Counted from the first letter of the stretch, positions 40,648-49,897 are shown. The stretch: 64,000 nt of DNA from Desulfovibrio intestinalis (GCF_014202345.1 NZ_JACHGO010000002.1:124001-188000), one strand, 5' to 3'. Program-made: numbers and translations. The notes: generated by a model from the sequence alone, not told the origin.

Positions 40648-41706
40648 ATGAAATGGCCTCTTGTTACCATAAATACCGAGTCCGGCACAGTGCGGGCCGT
40701 GGCTCCCTCGCTGTTGGCGGTGAGCCGCGCCACAGATGTTCCGGCTTTTTACATGCCCTGGTTCATAAAAAGGTTACAGGCCGGGTATGCCTGCTGGGTC
40801 AACCCTTTCAGCGGCAAGCCGCAGTATGTGTCGCTGACTCGCGCCCGCGCCGTTGTCTTCTGGAGCAAGAATCCCGGATCTCTTATCCAGTACCAGACAG
40901 AGCTGGAGGCGCGCGGGTTTGCCTACTATGTGCAGTTTACGCTTAACGATTATGAGGCTGAAGGCTGGGAGCCGGGACTACCGCCAATTTCACAGCGGGT
41001 AGAAACGTTCCGCCAGCTGGCGGGTTTGTTGGGGCCGGAACGTGTGGTGTGGCGGTTCGATCCTCTTATGCTGGCCGCCAACTCCGGCAGCCGTATGCTC
41101 ACCTGTGAAGATTTGCTGGATCGGCTGGAGCGGCTGGCTGCATCCCTTGCGGGCTGCACGACAAAACTTGTTTTCAGCTTTGCCGACATTGCTCCTTACC
41201 GCAAGGTGGCGGGTAATTTGCGGCGCAAGGGTGTAATCTGGAGAGATTTTACGCCTGCCGAAATGCGCTATATGGCGGCAGCCATAGCGGCCATTTGCGC
41301 TCGGAATGGCATGCGGGCCTTCACTTGCGGCGAAAAGATAGATCTGTCTGCTCAGGGTGTGGCCCACAACCGTTGCACTGACCCTGAACTCATACTTCGC
41401 CTGACTTCCCGTCACCCCGATATACTGGATCTTTTCGGCCTTGCCGCTGCTGAACAAATGGGGCTGCCGGGCGTGCGCAGCGTTTTGGGCTCTTCATTGG
41501 AAGCAGAGTATTCCCGTGATTCCGGCCAGCGGGCGGTCTGCCTGTGTGTGCCCTGCAAAGACGTAGGCCAGTACAACACCTGCCCGCACGGCTGCATCTA
41601 CTGCTATGCCAACACCTCAGAAGTGGTGGCGCGCAAGAATTTTCATGCACACAACGTGGACGGGGAATCCATAGCGGCCATGCCCGGCAACGTTACCGGA
41701 AAATAA
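40648..41706 (+). CDS. DUF1848 family protein
   Basis: 352 residues from ATG 40648 (MKWPLVTINTESGTVRAVAP); a TTG at 40570 would add 26. The family core is plain: LLAVSRATDVPAFYMPWFIK, FWSKNPGSLIQYQTELEARG, YYVQFTLNDY and ERVVWRFDPLML. Near the C-terminus CVPCKDVGQYNTCPHGCIYC gives a four-to-five-Cys cluster motif, and the fold resembles radical SAM TIM barrels with the cluster moved to the end. Biochemical role unknown. Divergent from the queD group. Confidence 0.85.
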   Translation: MKWPLVTINTESGTVRAVAPSLLAVSRATDVPAFYMPWFIKRLQAGYACWVNPFSGKPQYVSLTRARAVVFWSKNPGSLIQYQTELEARGFAYYVQFTLNDYEAEGWEPGLPPISQRVETFRQLAGLLGPERVVWRFDPLMLAANSGSRMLTCEDLLDRLERLAASLAGCTTKLVFSFADIAPYRKVAGNLRRKGVIWRDFTPAEMRYMAAAIAAICARNGMRAFTCGEKIDLSAQGVAHNRCTDPELILRLTSRHPDILDLFGLAAAEQMGLPGVRSVLGSSLEAEYSRDSGQRAVCLCVPCKDVGQYNTCPHGCIYCYANTSEVVARKNFHAHNVDGESIAAMPGNVTGK

Positions 41707-41752
41707 GGCCAGGGCATCCCCAATGGTTGCGAACTGCAGATGGGGAAGCGTG

Positions 41753-41781
41753 TTGACTGATATATGACATAGTCATATATT
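41753..41781 (+). promoter_or_regulatory. marR promoter with embedded operator
   Basis: TTGACT (41753-41758) and TATATT (41776-41781) are separated by 17 bases. The spacer is filled by the perfect inverted repeat ATATATGAC-ATA-GTCATATAT (41760-41780), flanked by outer arms TGACTG / CAGTCA. A dimeric regulator bound here would block RNA polymerase; autoregulation by the MarR protein encoded 47 bases downstream is inferred. Confidence 0.8.
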
Positions 41782-41827
41782 TCGTCAGTCATACAATTGC
41801 TCTGGCATGCCAAAATACGGAGAAGCA

Positions 41828-42256
41828 ATGCACGGCGAATACCTCGAAGAATCCTATATTCCCTTTCAATGCTTGGTAATCAGCGCGCTCAACAGGTTTA
41901 GTGTTGGCGGCGTATCCACGGCGCAGTATCAGGTGCTGGACGCTCTGGCATCCTGTGAAAGCAAAACCACCAAAGAACTGGCAGCTCTTCGGGGCATATC
42001 GCAGTCAGGGGCCTCAAAGCTGACCAAGCGCTTGCTTGATAAAAAATACATTGAACAGAAAAGAAGCGAGCATGACAGGCGTTCGTACCACATATCTATC
42101 ACAGATGAGGGAAGGGGCTTTCTTGAGCGGGCCGAAAAATTCAGAAGTGAAATTCTTGTGCGCATAGAAGACGCTTTGTCGCCAGAGGAAATCAAAATGT
42201 TTTCCGATCTTTGCCGCAAGATTACTGGTTCGGAAAATTCGTGCTGCAAAGAGTGA
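41828..42256 (+). CDS. MarR-family transcriptional regulator
   Basis: 142 residues from ATG 41828 (MHGEYLEESYIPFQCLVISA), with GGAGAAG five bases upstream, preferred over ATG 41807 which has none. Winged helix: AQYQVLDALASCESKTTKEL, recognition helix ISQSGASKLTKRLLDKKYIE, and wing RSEHDRRSYHISITDEGRGF with the family DRR motif. Acts as a DNA-binding dimer. The C-terminus NSCCKE has two adjacent Cys residues that could sense oxidants (speculative). SDR gene follows after 20 bases. Confidence 0.9.
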   Translation: MHGEYLEESYIPFQCLVISALNRFSVGGVSTAQYQVLDALASCESKTTKELAALRGISQSGASKLTKRLLDKKYIEQKRSEHDRRSYHISITDEGRGFLERAEKFRSEILVRIEDALSPEEIKMFSDLCRKITGSENSCCKE

Positions 42257-42276
42257 AATAAAAGAGGAACACGCTG

Positions 42277-43026
42277 ATGAAATTTACTGGCAGTATAGTT
42301 ATCGTTACCGGGGCCTCCACTGGCGTTGGTGAAGCAATCGCGCAGGCTTTGTTCGAGCATGGCCTTACGGTCGTCATTACGGCACGCGGGCTTTCTGGCG
42401 CTGCAGACACCGCCCGGCGTATTGATCCTTCAGGTGCGCGGGCTGTGGCGATGGAAGTTGATGTCAGAGACCACCTTTCAGTGAAAAATCTTGTGGATTC
42501 CGTAATGAAGCGCTTCGGCGCGCTCCATTACATGGTCAACAATGCGGGTATTACCGGGCCGCACGGCGTATCCATCTGCGATTACAGCGTCGACGACTGG
42601 CAGGATGTCATGCAGACGGACGTGAGCGGCGTCTTTTATGGTATGAAGTACGCCATACCCGCCATACTGGCGTCTGGAGGCGGCGCAGTGCTCAACCTGT
42701 CTGCCGTGAACGGAGCCGTAGGCATACCCGGCATTGCGCCGTATACCGCAGCAAAGCACGCGGTGCTCGGCCTGACCCGGTCAGCTGCCTTGGAGTATGC
42801 GACGGCCGGGGTGCGCATTAACGCCATCGCGCCGGGATATGTAGACACACCACGCATGAAGGAACTGCCGGATGATGTGCGTCAGCAAATGGCGGCAACG
42901 CACCCCATGGGACGCATGGCCGAACCGTCTGAAGTTGGCAGGACGGCAGCCTTTCTTTTGTCCGATGAAGCCTCTTTTATCACTGGCGGATTTTATCCTG
43001 TGGATGGCGGGTATACTGCAAGATAG
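42277..43026 (+). CDS. Short-chain dehydrogenase/reductase (SDR)
   Basis: 249 residues, start ATG 42277 with AGAGGA upstream. Classical SDR: cofactor motif VTGASTGVGEAIA, NNAGITGP, catalytic Ser in LNLSAVNGAVG, and YTAAKHAVL (YxxxK), ending FITGGFYPVDGGYTAR. The acidic/basic residue after the second strand (TARGLSG) suggests NADP preference, weakly. Substrate unknown. In one transcription unit with the MarR gene and probably controlled by it. Confidence 0.92.
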   Translation: MKFTGSIVIVTGASTGVGEAIAQALFEHGLTVVITARGLSGAADTARRIDPSGARAVAMEVDVRDHLSVKNLVDSVMKRFGALHYMVNNAGITGPHGVSICDYSVDDWQDVMQTDVSGVFYGMKYAIPAILASGGGAVLNLSAVNGAVGIPGIAPYTAAKHAVLGLTRSAALEYATAGVRINAIAPGYVDTPRMKELPDDVRQQMAATHPMGRMAEPSEVGRTAAFLLSDEASFITGGFYPVDGGYTAR

Positions 43027-43068
43027 CGCTGTGTTGGCAGGGAGTTGCCATGCTGTATCAGGTAAATT

Positions 43069-43091
43069 CTTTCAAAGTTACTCTGCTCTAG
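43069..43091. repeat. Dispersed repeat, fragment E (right end only)
   Basis: TTTCAAAGTTACTCTGCTCTAG matches the right end of copy B (TTTCAAAGTTAATCTGTTCTAG) in 20 of 22 positions and the same orientation. Confidence 0.6.
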
Positions 43092-43263
43092 GGGCTATTT
43101 TTAAATAATTCTTTTGTCCAACTGGCTACGTCAAAAGACCATTTTTTACTCCCGTCATGTACCGCAAAAGTGCACTCCTCTCGTAAAAAAGCCTTTTTCC
43201 TTGCCCTTGGCGCAAAATTATTAATCTAGAAACAGCCCCTGTACGGCGGGGCATGAAAAAACA

Positions 43264-43296
43264 GGCGTGGCGTTCTCCAGCAGAGAACGCCACGCC
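43264..43296 (-). terminator. Terminator of the liv operon
   Basis: Perfect 14-bp stem GGCGTGGCGTTCTC / GAGAACGCCACGCC, loop CAGCA, followed on the minus strand by TGTTTTTTC. It lies 42 bases past the livF stop. Confidence 0.93.
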
Positions 43297-43337
43297 AAAT
43301 ATATTTGCGCCCAAAAGGGCAGACTTAGTCAGCCGAG

Positions 43338-44042
43338 TTACATGCCCAGATAGGCGGTGCGCACTTCTTCACTTTTCAGCAAGTTGGCGGCGCTGTCGCT
43401 CATGACAATGCGGCCATTTTCCATCACATAACCACGGGTGGCAATGCGCAAAGCCTGGTTGGCGTTCTGTTCCACCAGAAAGACCGTGGTGCCGTTGGCG
43501 TTGACCTTCTGGATAATGGAAAAAATCTGCTGAATTATAATGGGCGCAAGACCCAGCGAGGGCTCGTCAAGAAGCAGCAGCTTGGGGCGTCCCATAAGGG
43601 CGCGGCTGATGGCCAGCATTTGCTGCTCACCGCCAGAAAGCGTGCCGCCAGCCTGCTTGCGGCGCTCTGCAAGAATGGGAAACAGGGTGAACACATAGTC
43701 CAGATCGTCCTTGACCCCGTCCTTGTCCTGCCGCAAAAAAGCTCCGAGATCCAGATTTTCGCGCACGCTCAAATCAGGAAAGATCAAGCGGCCTTCCGGC
43801 ACCTGAGAAATGCCGAGAGCCACGATTTCGTGCGGGGGCAGCGTATGTATGGGCTTGCCGTACCAGAATATTTCACCCTGACGTGGACGGTTTATGCCGC
43901 ACACGGTCATGAGAGTGGTGGACTTGCCCGCACCGTTGGCCCCGATAAGGGTTACGATGTCACCTTCATCCACCTTGAGAGAAATATCCCGCAGGGCCTG
44001 AATATTGCCGTAAAAGGTATCAACGTTACGCAGCTCAAGCAT
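43338..44042 (-). CDS. livF: Branched-chain amino acid ABC transporter ATP-binding protein LivF
   Basis: 234 residues from ATG 44042 (MLELRNVDTFYGNIQALRDI), GGGAG six bases upstream; the longer frame overlaps livG and is rejected. Walker A GANGAGKST, signature LSGGEQQMLAISRAL, Walker B LLLLDEPSLGLA. Ends KSEEVRTAYLGM as LivF proteins do. One of the two ATPases of the Liv importer. The start overlaps livG by eight bases. Confidence 0.95.
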   Translation of the reverse strand: MLELRNVDTFYGNIQALRDISLKVDEGDIVTLIGANGAGKSTTLMTVCGINRPRQGEIFWYGKPIHTLPPHEIVALGISQVPEGRLIFPDLSVRENLDLGAFLRQDKDGVKDDLDYVFTLFPILAERRKQAGGTLSGGEQQMLAISRALMGRPKLLLLDEPSLGLAPIIIQQIFSIIQKVNANGTTVFLVEQNANQALRIATRGYVMENGRIVMSDSAANLLKSEEVRTAYLGM

Positions 44043-44820
44043 CGCTTTCTCCCAGGTATGCCTTGATGACGCGCGGGTTGGCGCGTATTTCTTCGGGTTT
44101 GCCGGTGGCGATGCACGAACCGTACTCCATAACGTAAATACGGTCTGAAAGAGACATAACCATGCCCATATCGTGTTCAATCAGCAGAATCGAAAGCTGC
44201 TGATTGTCACGGATAGAGCAGACCAGATCCTTGAGCTCGTTGGTTTCCTGCGGGTTCATGCCTGCGGCGGGTTCGTCCAGCAGCAGCATGCGCGGCTCCG
44301 TGGCCAGAGCGCGGGCAATTTCCAGCCGGCGCTGCGCGCCGTACGGAAGGTTGCGCGCGGCTTCATTCCAGAAGTCTTGCAAGCGTACAAGTTCCAGCAG
44401 GGCGTAACTTGCGTCGATGCTCTCCTGTTCCTCACGGCGGCTGCGGCCGTCGCGCATGATGGCGCCCATAATGCCCGTGCGTGTGCGGCAGTGGCGGCCA
44501 ATCATGACGTTTTCAAGCACCGTCATATCGCTGAAAAGGCGAATATTCTGAAAGGTACGGGCCATGCCCATAGCCGTGATGACGTGCGGCTTTTTGCCGT
44601 TGAGCAACTGGGGTTCGCCCTGGCTGTTGTGAAGAAACATCTTGCCCTCGGTAGGGGTGTAGATGCCAGTCACACAGTTGAAAAACGTGGTTTTACCAGC
44701 GCCGTTGGGGCCGATAAGAGCTACAATTTCGCCGCTGTTGACTGTGAGCGACAATTCGTTGAGCGCCCGCAGACCACCGAAATCCTGCGACAGATCCTGC
44801 ACTTCAAGTACGGGTTTCAT
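44035..44820 (-). CDS. livG: Branched-chain amino acid ABC transporter ATP-binding protein LivG
   Basis: 261 residues. Walker A GPNGAGKTTFFNCVTG, the LivG-specific MARTFQNIRLFSDMTVLENV, signature LPYGAQRRLEIARAL and Walker B MLLLDEPAAGMNPQE. Pairs with LivF under LivH/LivM. Overlaps livM by four bases (ATGA). Confidence 0.96.
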   Translation of the reverse strand: MKPVLEVQDLSQDFGGLRALNELSLTVNSGEIVALIGPNGAGKTTFFNCVTGIYTPTEGKMFLHNSQGEPQLLNGKKPHVITAMGMARTFQNIRLFSDMTVLENVMIGRHCRTRTGIMGAIMRDGRSRREEQESIDASYALLELVRLQDFWNEAARNLPYGAQRRLEIARALATEPRMLLLDEPAAGMNPQETNELKDLVCSIRDNQQLSILLIEHDMGMVMSLSDRIYVMEYGSCIATGKPEEIRANPRVIKAYLGESDA

Positions 44821-46040
44821 TGGCGGCCTCCTTCAGTGCCGTGGAGGGCGCTGATGCGGTACCGGCGGCGTTCACCGCTGATAAGACCCTGAGGCCGGAA
44901 AATCATCATGATGACCATGATGGCTCCGAAAATAAGCATGCGATACTCTGAAAAGGCCCGTAAATATTCCGGTGCGAGAATAAGAATGAGAGCAGCTATG
45001 GCCACGCCCGTAATGGAGCCCATGCCACCAAGCACCACCATAGATAAAATCATGGCTGATTCCATAAAGGTGAAGCTTGACGGATTGATGTAGGTGGTCT
45101 TGGCCGCAAAAATAACTCCGGCAAAACCAGCCCAGCAGGAGCCGAGGGCAAAGGCCGAAAGTTTGACGCGCATGATGTCGATGCCCATAGCTTCACAGGC
45201 TATTTCATCTTCGCGCAGGGCTTGCAGCGCCAGGCCCACTCGTGAGTTTTTGAGCCTGCTGATAACCACGATAGTAACCACCACCGCCACCAGTACAAGG
45301 TAGTACACATAGGTAGTGCTGGTGCTGATGTCCATCTGCATGCCAAAAAAGCCGGGGCGGGGAATATTACTCACGCCGCGCGGCCCGCCTGTGAGGCTGG
45401 TCCAGTTTTGCAGGGCCAGACGCACTATTTCACCAAAACCAAGTGTGACAATGGCAAGATAGTCGCCGCGCAGGCGCAGCACCGGGAAGCCCAGAGCCAG
45501 GCCAAAAATAACGGCTACAAAGCCGCCAATGGGCAGGCATACCCAGAAGCCAAAGCCGAAAAACTGGTGCAGAAGGCCATAAGCGTAAGCACCCACGGCA
45601 TAAAAAGCCACATAGCCAAGCACGAGCTGCCCGGCAAGGCCAACCACGATGTTCAGACCCAGAGCCAGCATCACATAGAGCAAGGCCGAGATCATGATGT
45701 TGGTCTGGTAAAATGAACTCACCAGAGGCATGGCAATCATGATTGCCGCAAGAACCGCCAGGCTGGTCATCATGAGCTTGGGCTTTTGCGACAGGGCGGC
45801 CATGGCGGGGCCAAGTCCAAAACCATCAGGAAGTTTGATGATGGCAAGACCTCTTGCCTTGCGTGAGAAGCACCAGTCCCAAAGCATGGCAAGCCCGAAA
45901 ATGGCTATGCCCAAAAGTACGATACGGTCCAGACGCCAAGAGACTGTGCGTTCAATGGTGTTCAGCTTGATGCCAAGAACGGGCAGCGTGAGCAGCATGA
46001 ACCAGAGTGCCGCAATAGCGGCCTTGATAACTCTTTGCAT
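44817..46040 (-). CDS. livM: Branched-chain amino acid ABC transporter permease LivM
   Basis: 407 residues, longer than the common ~300-330 because of an N-terminal extension with two extra hydrophobic segments, as in E. coli LivM. Core: MLALGLNIVVGLAGQLVLGY, FPVLRLRGDYLAIVTLGFGE and the EAA-like ALREDEIACEAMGIDI. Two bases downstream of livH. Inner-membrane permease subunit. Confidence 0.95.
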   Translation of the reverse strand: MQRVIKAAIAALWFMLLTLPVLGIKLNTIERTVSWRLDRIVLLGIAIFGLAMLWDWCFSRKARGLAIIKLPDGFGLGPAMAALSQKPKLMMTSLAVLAAIMIAMPLVSSFYQTNIMISALLYVMLALGLNIVVGLAGQLVLGYVAFYAVGAYAYGLLHQFFGFGFWVCLPIGGFVAVIFGLALGFPVLRLRGDYLAIVTLGFGEIVRLALQNWTSLTGGPRGVSNIPRPGFFGMQMDISTSTTYVYYLVLVAVVVTIVVISRLKNSRVGLALQALREDEIACEAMGIDIMRVKLSAFALGSCWAGFAGVIFAAKTTYINPSSFTFMESAMILSMVVLGGMGSITGVAIAALILILAPEYLRAFSEYRMLIFGAIMVIMMIFRPQGLISGERRRYRISALHGTEGGRQ

Positions 46041-46042
46041 GG

Positions 46043-46951
46043 CTACACCTTCTGCACTTTGGCTTTGCCCAGAATGCCGTCGGGCCGGAAGATAAGGATG
46101 AGGATCAGTATGGCAAAGGCCAGCATGTCCTCATAGTTGCCCGAAAAGTATCCAGTCGTGAAGCTTTCGGCCAGTCCCAGCACAAGGCCGCCAAGCATGG
46201 CTCCGGGGATGGAGCCGATGCCGCCAAGCACTGCCGCCGTAAAGGCTTTGAGACCCGCCAGAAAGCCTATGCCAAAGTTGACCTGCCCCATATGGGAGGC
46301 AATGAGCACGCCGCCCAAAGCCGCCAGGGATGAGCCAATGATAAATGTCAGCGAAATAATGCGGTCGGCGTTGATGCCCAGCAGCAGAGCCATTTTGCGG
46401 TTCTGCGCCGTAGCGCGCATGGCTTTGCCCATTCTGGTGTAGCGGATGAAGAGCGAAAGGGCCAACATGGCCAGGGTGCTGACCATCAGAATGAGAAAAT
46501 CGCTGGGACCCATAACGTTGCCGATATGGTCAAGAAATTCCATTTCCGGAAGCAGGTTCGGAAAGGGCACAAAGTCCGCCGTCTGAGCCAGCAGCACATA
46601 GTTCTGCAAGAAAATGGACATGCCGATGGCGGAAATAAGGGGCGAAAGGCGGGGGGCGCCGCGCAAGGGCTTGTAAGCCACCTTTTCGAGCGTGTAGCCG
46701 TATGCCGCACACCAGACGATGGCCGCCAGGGCTGCAACTATCAGAATGCCCCCGGCGGGGAAGCCGTACACGCCCAGCACTCCGGCTACCAACAGGGCCG
46801 TGAAGGCACCGAGCATGTAAATTTCGCCATGCGCAAAGTTGATGAGCTCAATAATGCCATAAACCAGGGTATACCCCAGGGCAATGAGCGCGTAGATACT
46901 GCCTCTGGTGAGCCCACCAAAGAAAAGTTCTATAAAAAATTGGATATCCAT
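46043..46951 (-). CDS. livH: Branched-chain amino acid ABC transporter permease LivH
   Basis: 302 residues with about eight spans. Begins MDIQFFIELFFGGLTRGSIY and carries ALGYTLVYGIIELINFAHGE, the LivH signature, plus RATAQNRKMALLLGINADRI as coupling loop. Forms the channel with LivM. The gap to livK (119 bases) contains a strong hairpin that probably lowers expression of the membrane genes relative to livK. Confidence 0.96.
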   Translation of the reverse strand: MDIQFFIELFFGGLTRGSIYALIALGYTLVYGIIELINFAHGEIYMLGAFTALLVAGVLGVYGFPAGGILIVAALAAIVWCAAYGYTLEKVAYKPLRGAPRLSPLISAIGMSIFLQNYVLLAQTADFVPFPNLLPEMEFLDHIGNVMGPSDFLILMVSTLAMLALSLFIRYTRMGKAMRATAQNRKMALLLGINADRIISLTFIIGSSLAALGGVLIASHMGQVNFGIGFLAGLKAFTAAVLGGIGSIPGAMLGGLVLGLAESFTTGYFSGNYEDMLAFAILILILIFRPDGILGKAKVQKV

Positions 46952-47035
46952 GCCGTCCCGCGTGCCAGAAATCAGTTGTTCACTGGCATAAGTTCCGTTG
47001 TGCCGTCGGCCGGGGCCGAAAATGCGTGCGAAAAC

Positions 47036-47061
47036 GGGGGCGCGGCCTTGGCCGCGCCCCC
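47036..47061 (-). terminator. Intra-operon hairpin between livK and livH
   Basis: GGGGGCGCGGCC / GGCCGCGCCCCC, twelve pairs around TT, nine bases past the livK stop. Followed on the minus strand by GTTTTC. A leaky terminator or mRNA stabiliser, usual after abundant binding-protein genes. Confidence 0.75.
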
Positions 47062-47070
47062 CTTGATCAT

Positions 47071-48201
47071 CTATTCAAGGACGATGCTGTGGTCGAGTTC
47101 CACAAACTTGCCGTCTTTGACCTGGTAAATGGAAAGGCCCATGCCAGCGGCATCACCCTTGGCGTTGAAGCTGAGCTTGCCCAGCGGGGTGTCCACCTGG
47201 TTTTCGCGCAGAACGTCCTTGATCTTGGCGGTATCGGTGCTGCCGGCCTTTTCCATTGCGGCCAGCAGGCACTGGGCCGCTGCATAGGCGTTGTAGTAGC
47301 CGAAGCCAGGTTCGCTGCCGAAAGCCTTGATGTGGGCTTCACGCGCCTTTTTGTATTCGGGCAGGGTGCTGGTGTCCTTGGGGTAGGAGGCGTATGTGCC
47401 TTCGCTGTCCTTGCCAGTCATCTTGAGGAAGGTTTCGTCCTTCACGCCGTCGGGGCCGATGAGCGGGGTCTTCAGGTTGTCGCGGCGCATCTGCTGCAAC
47501 AGCTTGGAGGCCACGGGCTGGTAACCGCCGAAAACAATGATGTCGGGCTTGGCGCGGCGCAGTTTGCGCACCACAGCGGAAAAGTCCACGGCATCAGGAG
47601 TAACGGCTTCAAAAAGCACGGTTTCCGTGCCGCCTTTTTCCATTATTTCGCGGTTCTTATCGGCAAAACCCTTGCCGTAGTCACCGTTATCGTGCAGGTA
47701 GGCGACTTTTTTGACCTTGAGGTTGTTGAGCATGAAGTCGCTGGTCAACGAGGCCTGGGCATTGTCGTTGGCCACTGTGCGGAAGAAGAGCGGGTTCTTG
47801 CCGTCTTCCGTCAGACCAGGCGTGGTCGCAGTGGGGGATACTGCAATAAGGGCGGCTTCCTGAAACATTGGCAGCGAAGCCTTGGTGGGGCCAGAGCAGA
47901 TGGGGCCAACAACGGCGTCAACTTTATCGGAAATAAGTTTGGTTGCAGCGTTGGTTGCCATTTCAGGCTTGCACTGGTCGTCCTGAGCCACCACTTCAAT
48001 GGTGCGGCCAAGCAGCCCGCCCTTGGCATTGGCTTCGTCCACAACGATCTTCACAGCGTTCAAGCTGGGCACGCCGTAAGAGGCCAGATCGCCGGACTGG
48101 GCACCCTGAACGCCGATCTTGATGGGATCAGCAGCCTGAGCAGGCGCGGCCAAAGTCACGCAAACAGCCATTGCGGCAAGCCATGTCATACCTTTTTTCA
48201 T
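47071..48201 (-). CDS. livK: Branched-chain amino acid ABC transporter substrate-binding protein LivK/BraC
   Basis: 376 residues, ATG 48201 with GGAGGGG upstream. Signal peptide ending PAQAAD. Type 1 periplasmic fold: PIKIGVQGAQSGDLASYGVP, VDEANAKGGLLGRTIEVV, VDAVVGPICSGPTKASLP. Binds Leu/Ile/Val or related amino acids and feeds LivHMGF. First gene of the operon; a ~250-base promoter region precedes it. Confidence 0.95.
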   Translation of the reverse strand: MKKGMTWLAAMAVCVTLAAPAQAADPIKIGVQGAQSGDLASYGVPSLNAVKIVVDEANAKGGLLGRTIEVVAQDDQCKPEMATNAATKLISDKVDAVVGPICSGPTKASLPMFQEAALIAVSPTATTPGLTEDGKNPLFFRTVANDNAQASLTSDFMLNNLKVKKVAYLHDNGDYGKGFADKNREIMEKGGTETVLFEAVTPDAVDFSAVVRKLRRAKPDIIVFGGYQPVASKLLQQMRRDNLKTPLIGPDGVKDETFLKMTGKDSEGTYASYPKDTSTLPEYKKAREAHIKAFGSEPGFGYYNAYAAAQCLLAAMEKAGSTDTAKIKDVLRENQVDTPLGKLSFNAKGDAAGMGLSIYQVKDGKFVELDHSIVLE

Positions 48202-48355
48202 CTGCCCCTCCTACGAGAAATTGTGCGCGCAGACTTTGCACGTCAGATTAGATGAAGGCTTTTTTATTGCCTTATTGCAGACCTTCTGTCAATGCGAGGT
48301 TCCGGCGTTTGTCAAGTCTCAACTGGGTGATGGGCATGGTTGCGGCCCATGTAAA

Positions 48356-48394
48356 ACAGAAGTTCGAATGCGTTTTTTTCACATTCGAACTTCT
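48356..48394 (-). terminator. Terminator of der
   Basis: Perfect 14-bp stem CAGAAGTTCGAATG / CATTCGAACTTCTG, followed on the minus strand by TTTTAC; 58 bases past the der stop. Confidence 0.85.
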
Positions 48395-48452
48395 GCAAAC
48401 ATATGCGGCGTGACAGCAACACCTGGTCAGGAACTGGCTGTCAAAAACGGCG

Positions 48453-49817
48453 CTATTTAGTTTTTTTCTTGTGGCTTGAACGCAGGTGTAACCGCATGGG
48501 GGCGTGGCTGATTTCAAATATTTTTCGCAGAGCCCGTTCAAGGTAGCGAACATAGCTTTCAGGCACGCGCTCGGAATCGCTCACGAAAAAGACAAAGGTC
48601 GGCGGTTGGGATTCAGCCTGGGTAAGGTAGAAGAACTTGGCCCGTGACCTTTTGACCACAGGGGGCTGGTGGCGGGTAAGCACTTCTTCCATCGCGCGGT
48701 TGAGCTTGCCCGTGGAGATACGGACGCTGCATTCTTCATGAATTTTTTGTGCCAGAGGCAAAATCTTGTGCAGATCCTTGCCCGACAGGGCAGAAACCAG
48801 CAGAACAGGCACATGCTGGCAGAAAGACAGCAGTTCGTTGATATTTTTTCTCAGCTGATCCAATGCGTTGCGCGGGGCAAGGTCGCATTTGTTGATAAGG
48901 ATCATAAAGGGGGTCTTACGCGTGTTGAGCATGTCCATCAGGCGCTTGTCCTGTTGGCTAACGCCTTCGGCGGCATCCAGAGTCAGAAGGGTAACGTCTG
49001 CCTTGGTGGTCGACTTGATGGCCGAGTTGACCGAATACTTTTCAACGTTATCCGTAATTTTTGTGCGCCGACGAACACCCGCCGTATCGACAAAGGTATA
49101 GTCTTTGCCATTCTTGGTGAAGCGTACGTCCACGCTGTCACGGGTGGTGCCAGCCACGTCGGAAACAATCATGCGGTCTTCGCCCGACAGCGCGTTGATA
49201 AGAGAAGACTTGCCCGCGTTGGGGCGTCCCAGCATGGCCAGGCGCAGCGTTGGCGGGGCCGGAGGCTCTTCGGAGCTTTCTTCGGGCAGCAGGGCGGTGA
49301 GGTCTTCAACAAGGGCATTCATGTTGTGGCCATGCTCGGCAGAGACGGCCAGCAGGGGAAAGCCCAGGGCGTGAAACTCCGCCATGCGCTCGTCTTCGTG
49401 CTCCGCGCCGTCTACCTTGTTGACGACGCAAAGCGTGGGCAAGCCCTTACGCCTGACATGCGCGGCCAGATGTTCGTCCAGCGGCAGCAGGCCATCGCGG
49501 CCATCCACAACAAAGGCCACGGCGGTCGCGTCTTTCAGCGCTGCCTCGGTTTGGTTCAGAATATCCTGCTCAAAACCGCGAATGCCCTCCGGGCCTTCAA
49601 CCACCATGGCGTGAGCGTCAAGCGTGATGCCGCCTGTGTCCACAATGCCGAAGACGGGCATGTCCTTGCGCCGTACCACACCGTCCATACGGTCGCGGGT
49701 GATGCCGGGCCTGTCGTGGGTGATAGCGCGATTGCTGCGGATGAGACGATTGAACAAAGTGGACTTGCCCACATTGGGGCGGCCCACAAGAATGATGCGT
49801 GGCAGATTTTCAGCCAT
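48453..49817 (-). CDS. der: Ribosome assembly GTPase Der (EngA)
   Basis: 454 residues from ATG 49817 (MAENLPRIILVGRPNVGKST); the frame runs further upstream without a supported start. Two tandem G domains: GRPNVGKST with DTGG and NKVD (~1-165), GRPNAGKSS with DTAGVRRR and NKCD (~185-350), and a C-terminal KH-like domain. Needed for 50S subunit maturation in the cytoplasm. Terminator 48356-48394 follows. The pseudouridine synthase gene lies 80 bases upstream. Confidence 0.97.
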   Translation of the reverse strand: MAENLPRIILVGRPNVGKSTLFNRLIRSNRAITHDRPGITRDRMDGVVRRKDMPVFGIVDTGGITLDAHAMVVEGPEGIRGFEQDILNQTEAALKDATAVAFVVDGRDGLLPLDEHLAAHVRRKGLPTLCVVNKVDGAEHEDERMAEFHALGFPLLAVSAEHGHNMNALVEDLTALLPEESSEEPPAPPTLRLAMLGRPNAGKSSLINALSGEDRMIVSDVAGTTRDSVDVRFTKNGKDYTFVDTAGVRRRTKITDNVEKYSVNSAIKSTTKADVTLLTLDAAEGVSQQDKRLMDMLNTRKTPFMILINKCDLAPRNALDQLRKNINELLSFCQHVPVLLVSALSGKDLHKILPLAQKIHEECSVRISTGKLNRAMEEVLTRHQPPVVKRSRAKFFYLTQAESQPPTFVFFVSDSERVPESYVRYLERALRKIFEISHAPMRLHLRSSHKKKTK

Positions 49818-49897
49818 GACGATAACCTTGTGGCGGCCTGAAGATGAGGCCGCGTGCAGTGCGCGGGGCGCATTTGTGTGGCCCGCCAGTGCGGACT

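Larger units (their letters stand above)
43027..43337. other. Intergenic region SDR / livF
   Basis: 311 bases between convergent genes, with a solo repeat end at 43069-43091 and the liv terminator at 43264-43296. No gene. Confidence 0.7.
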
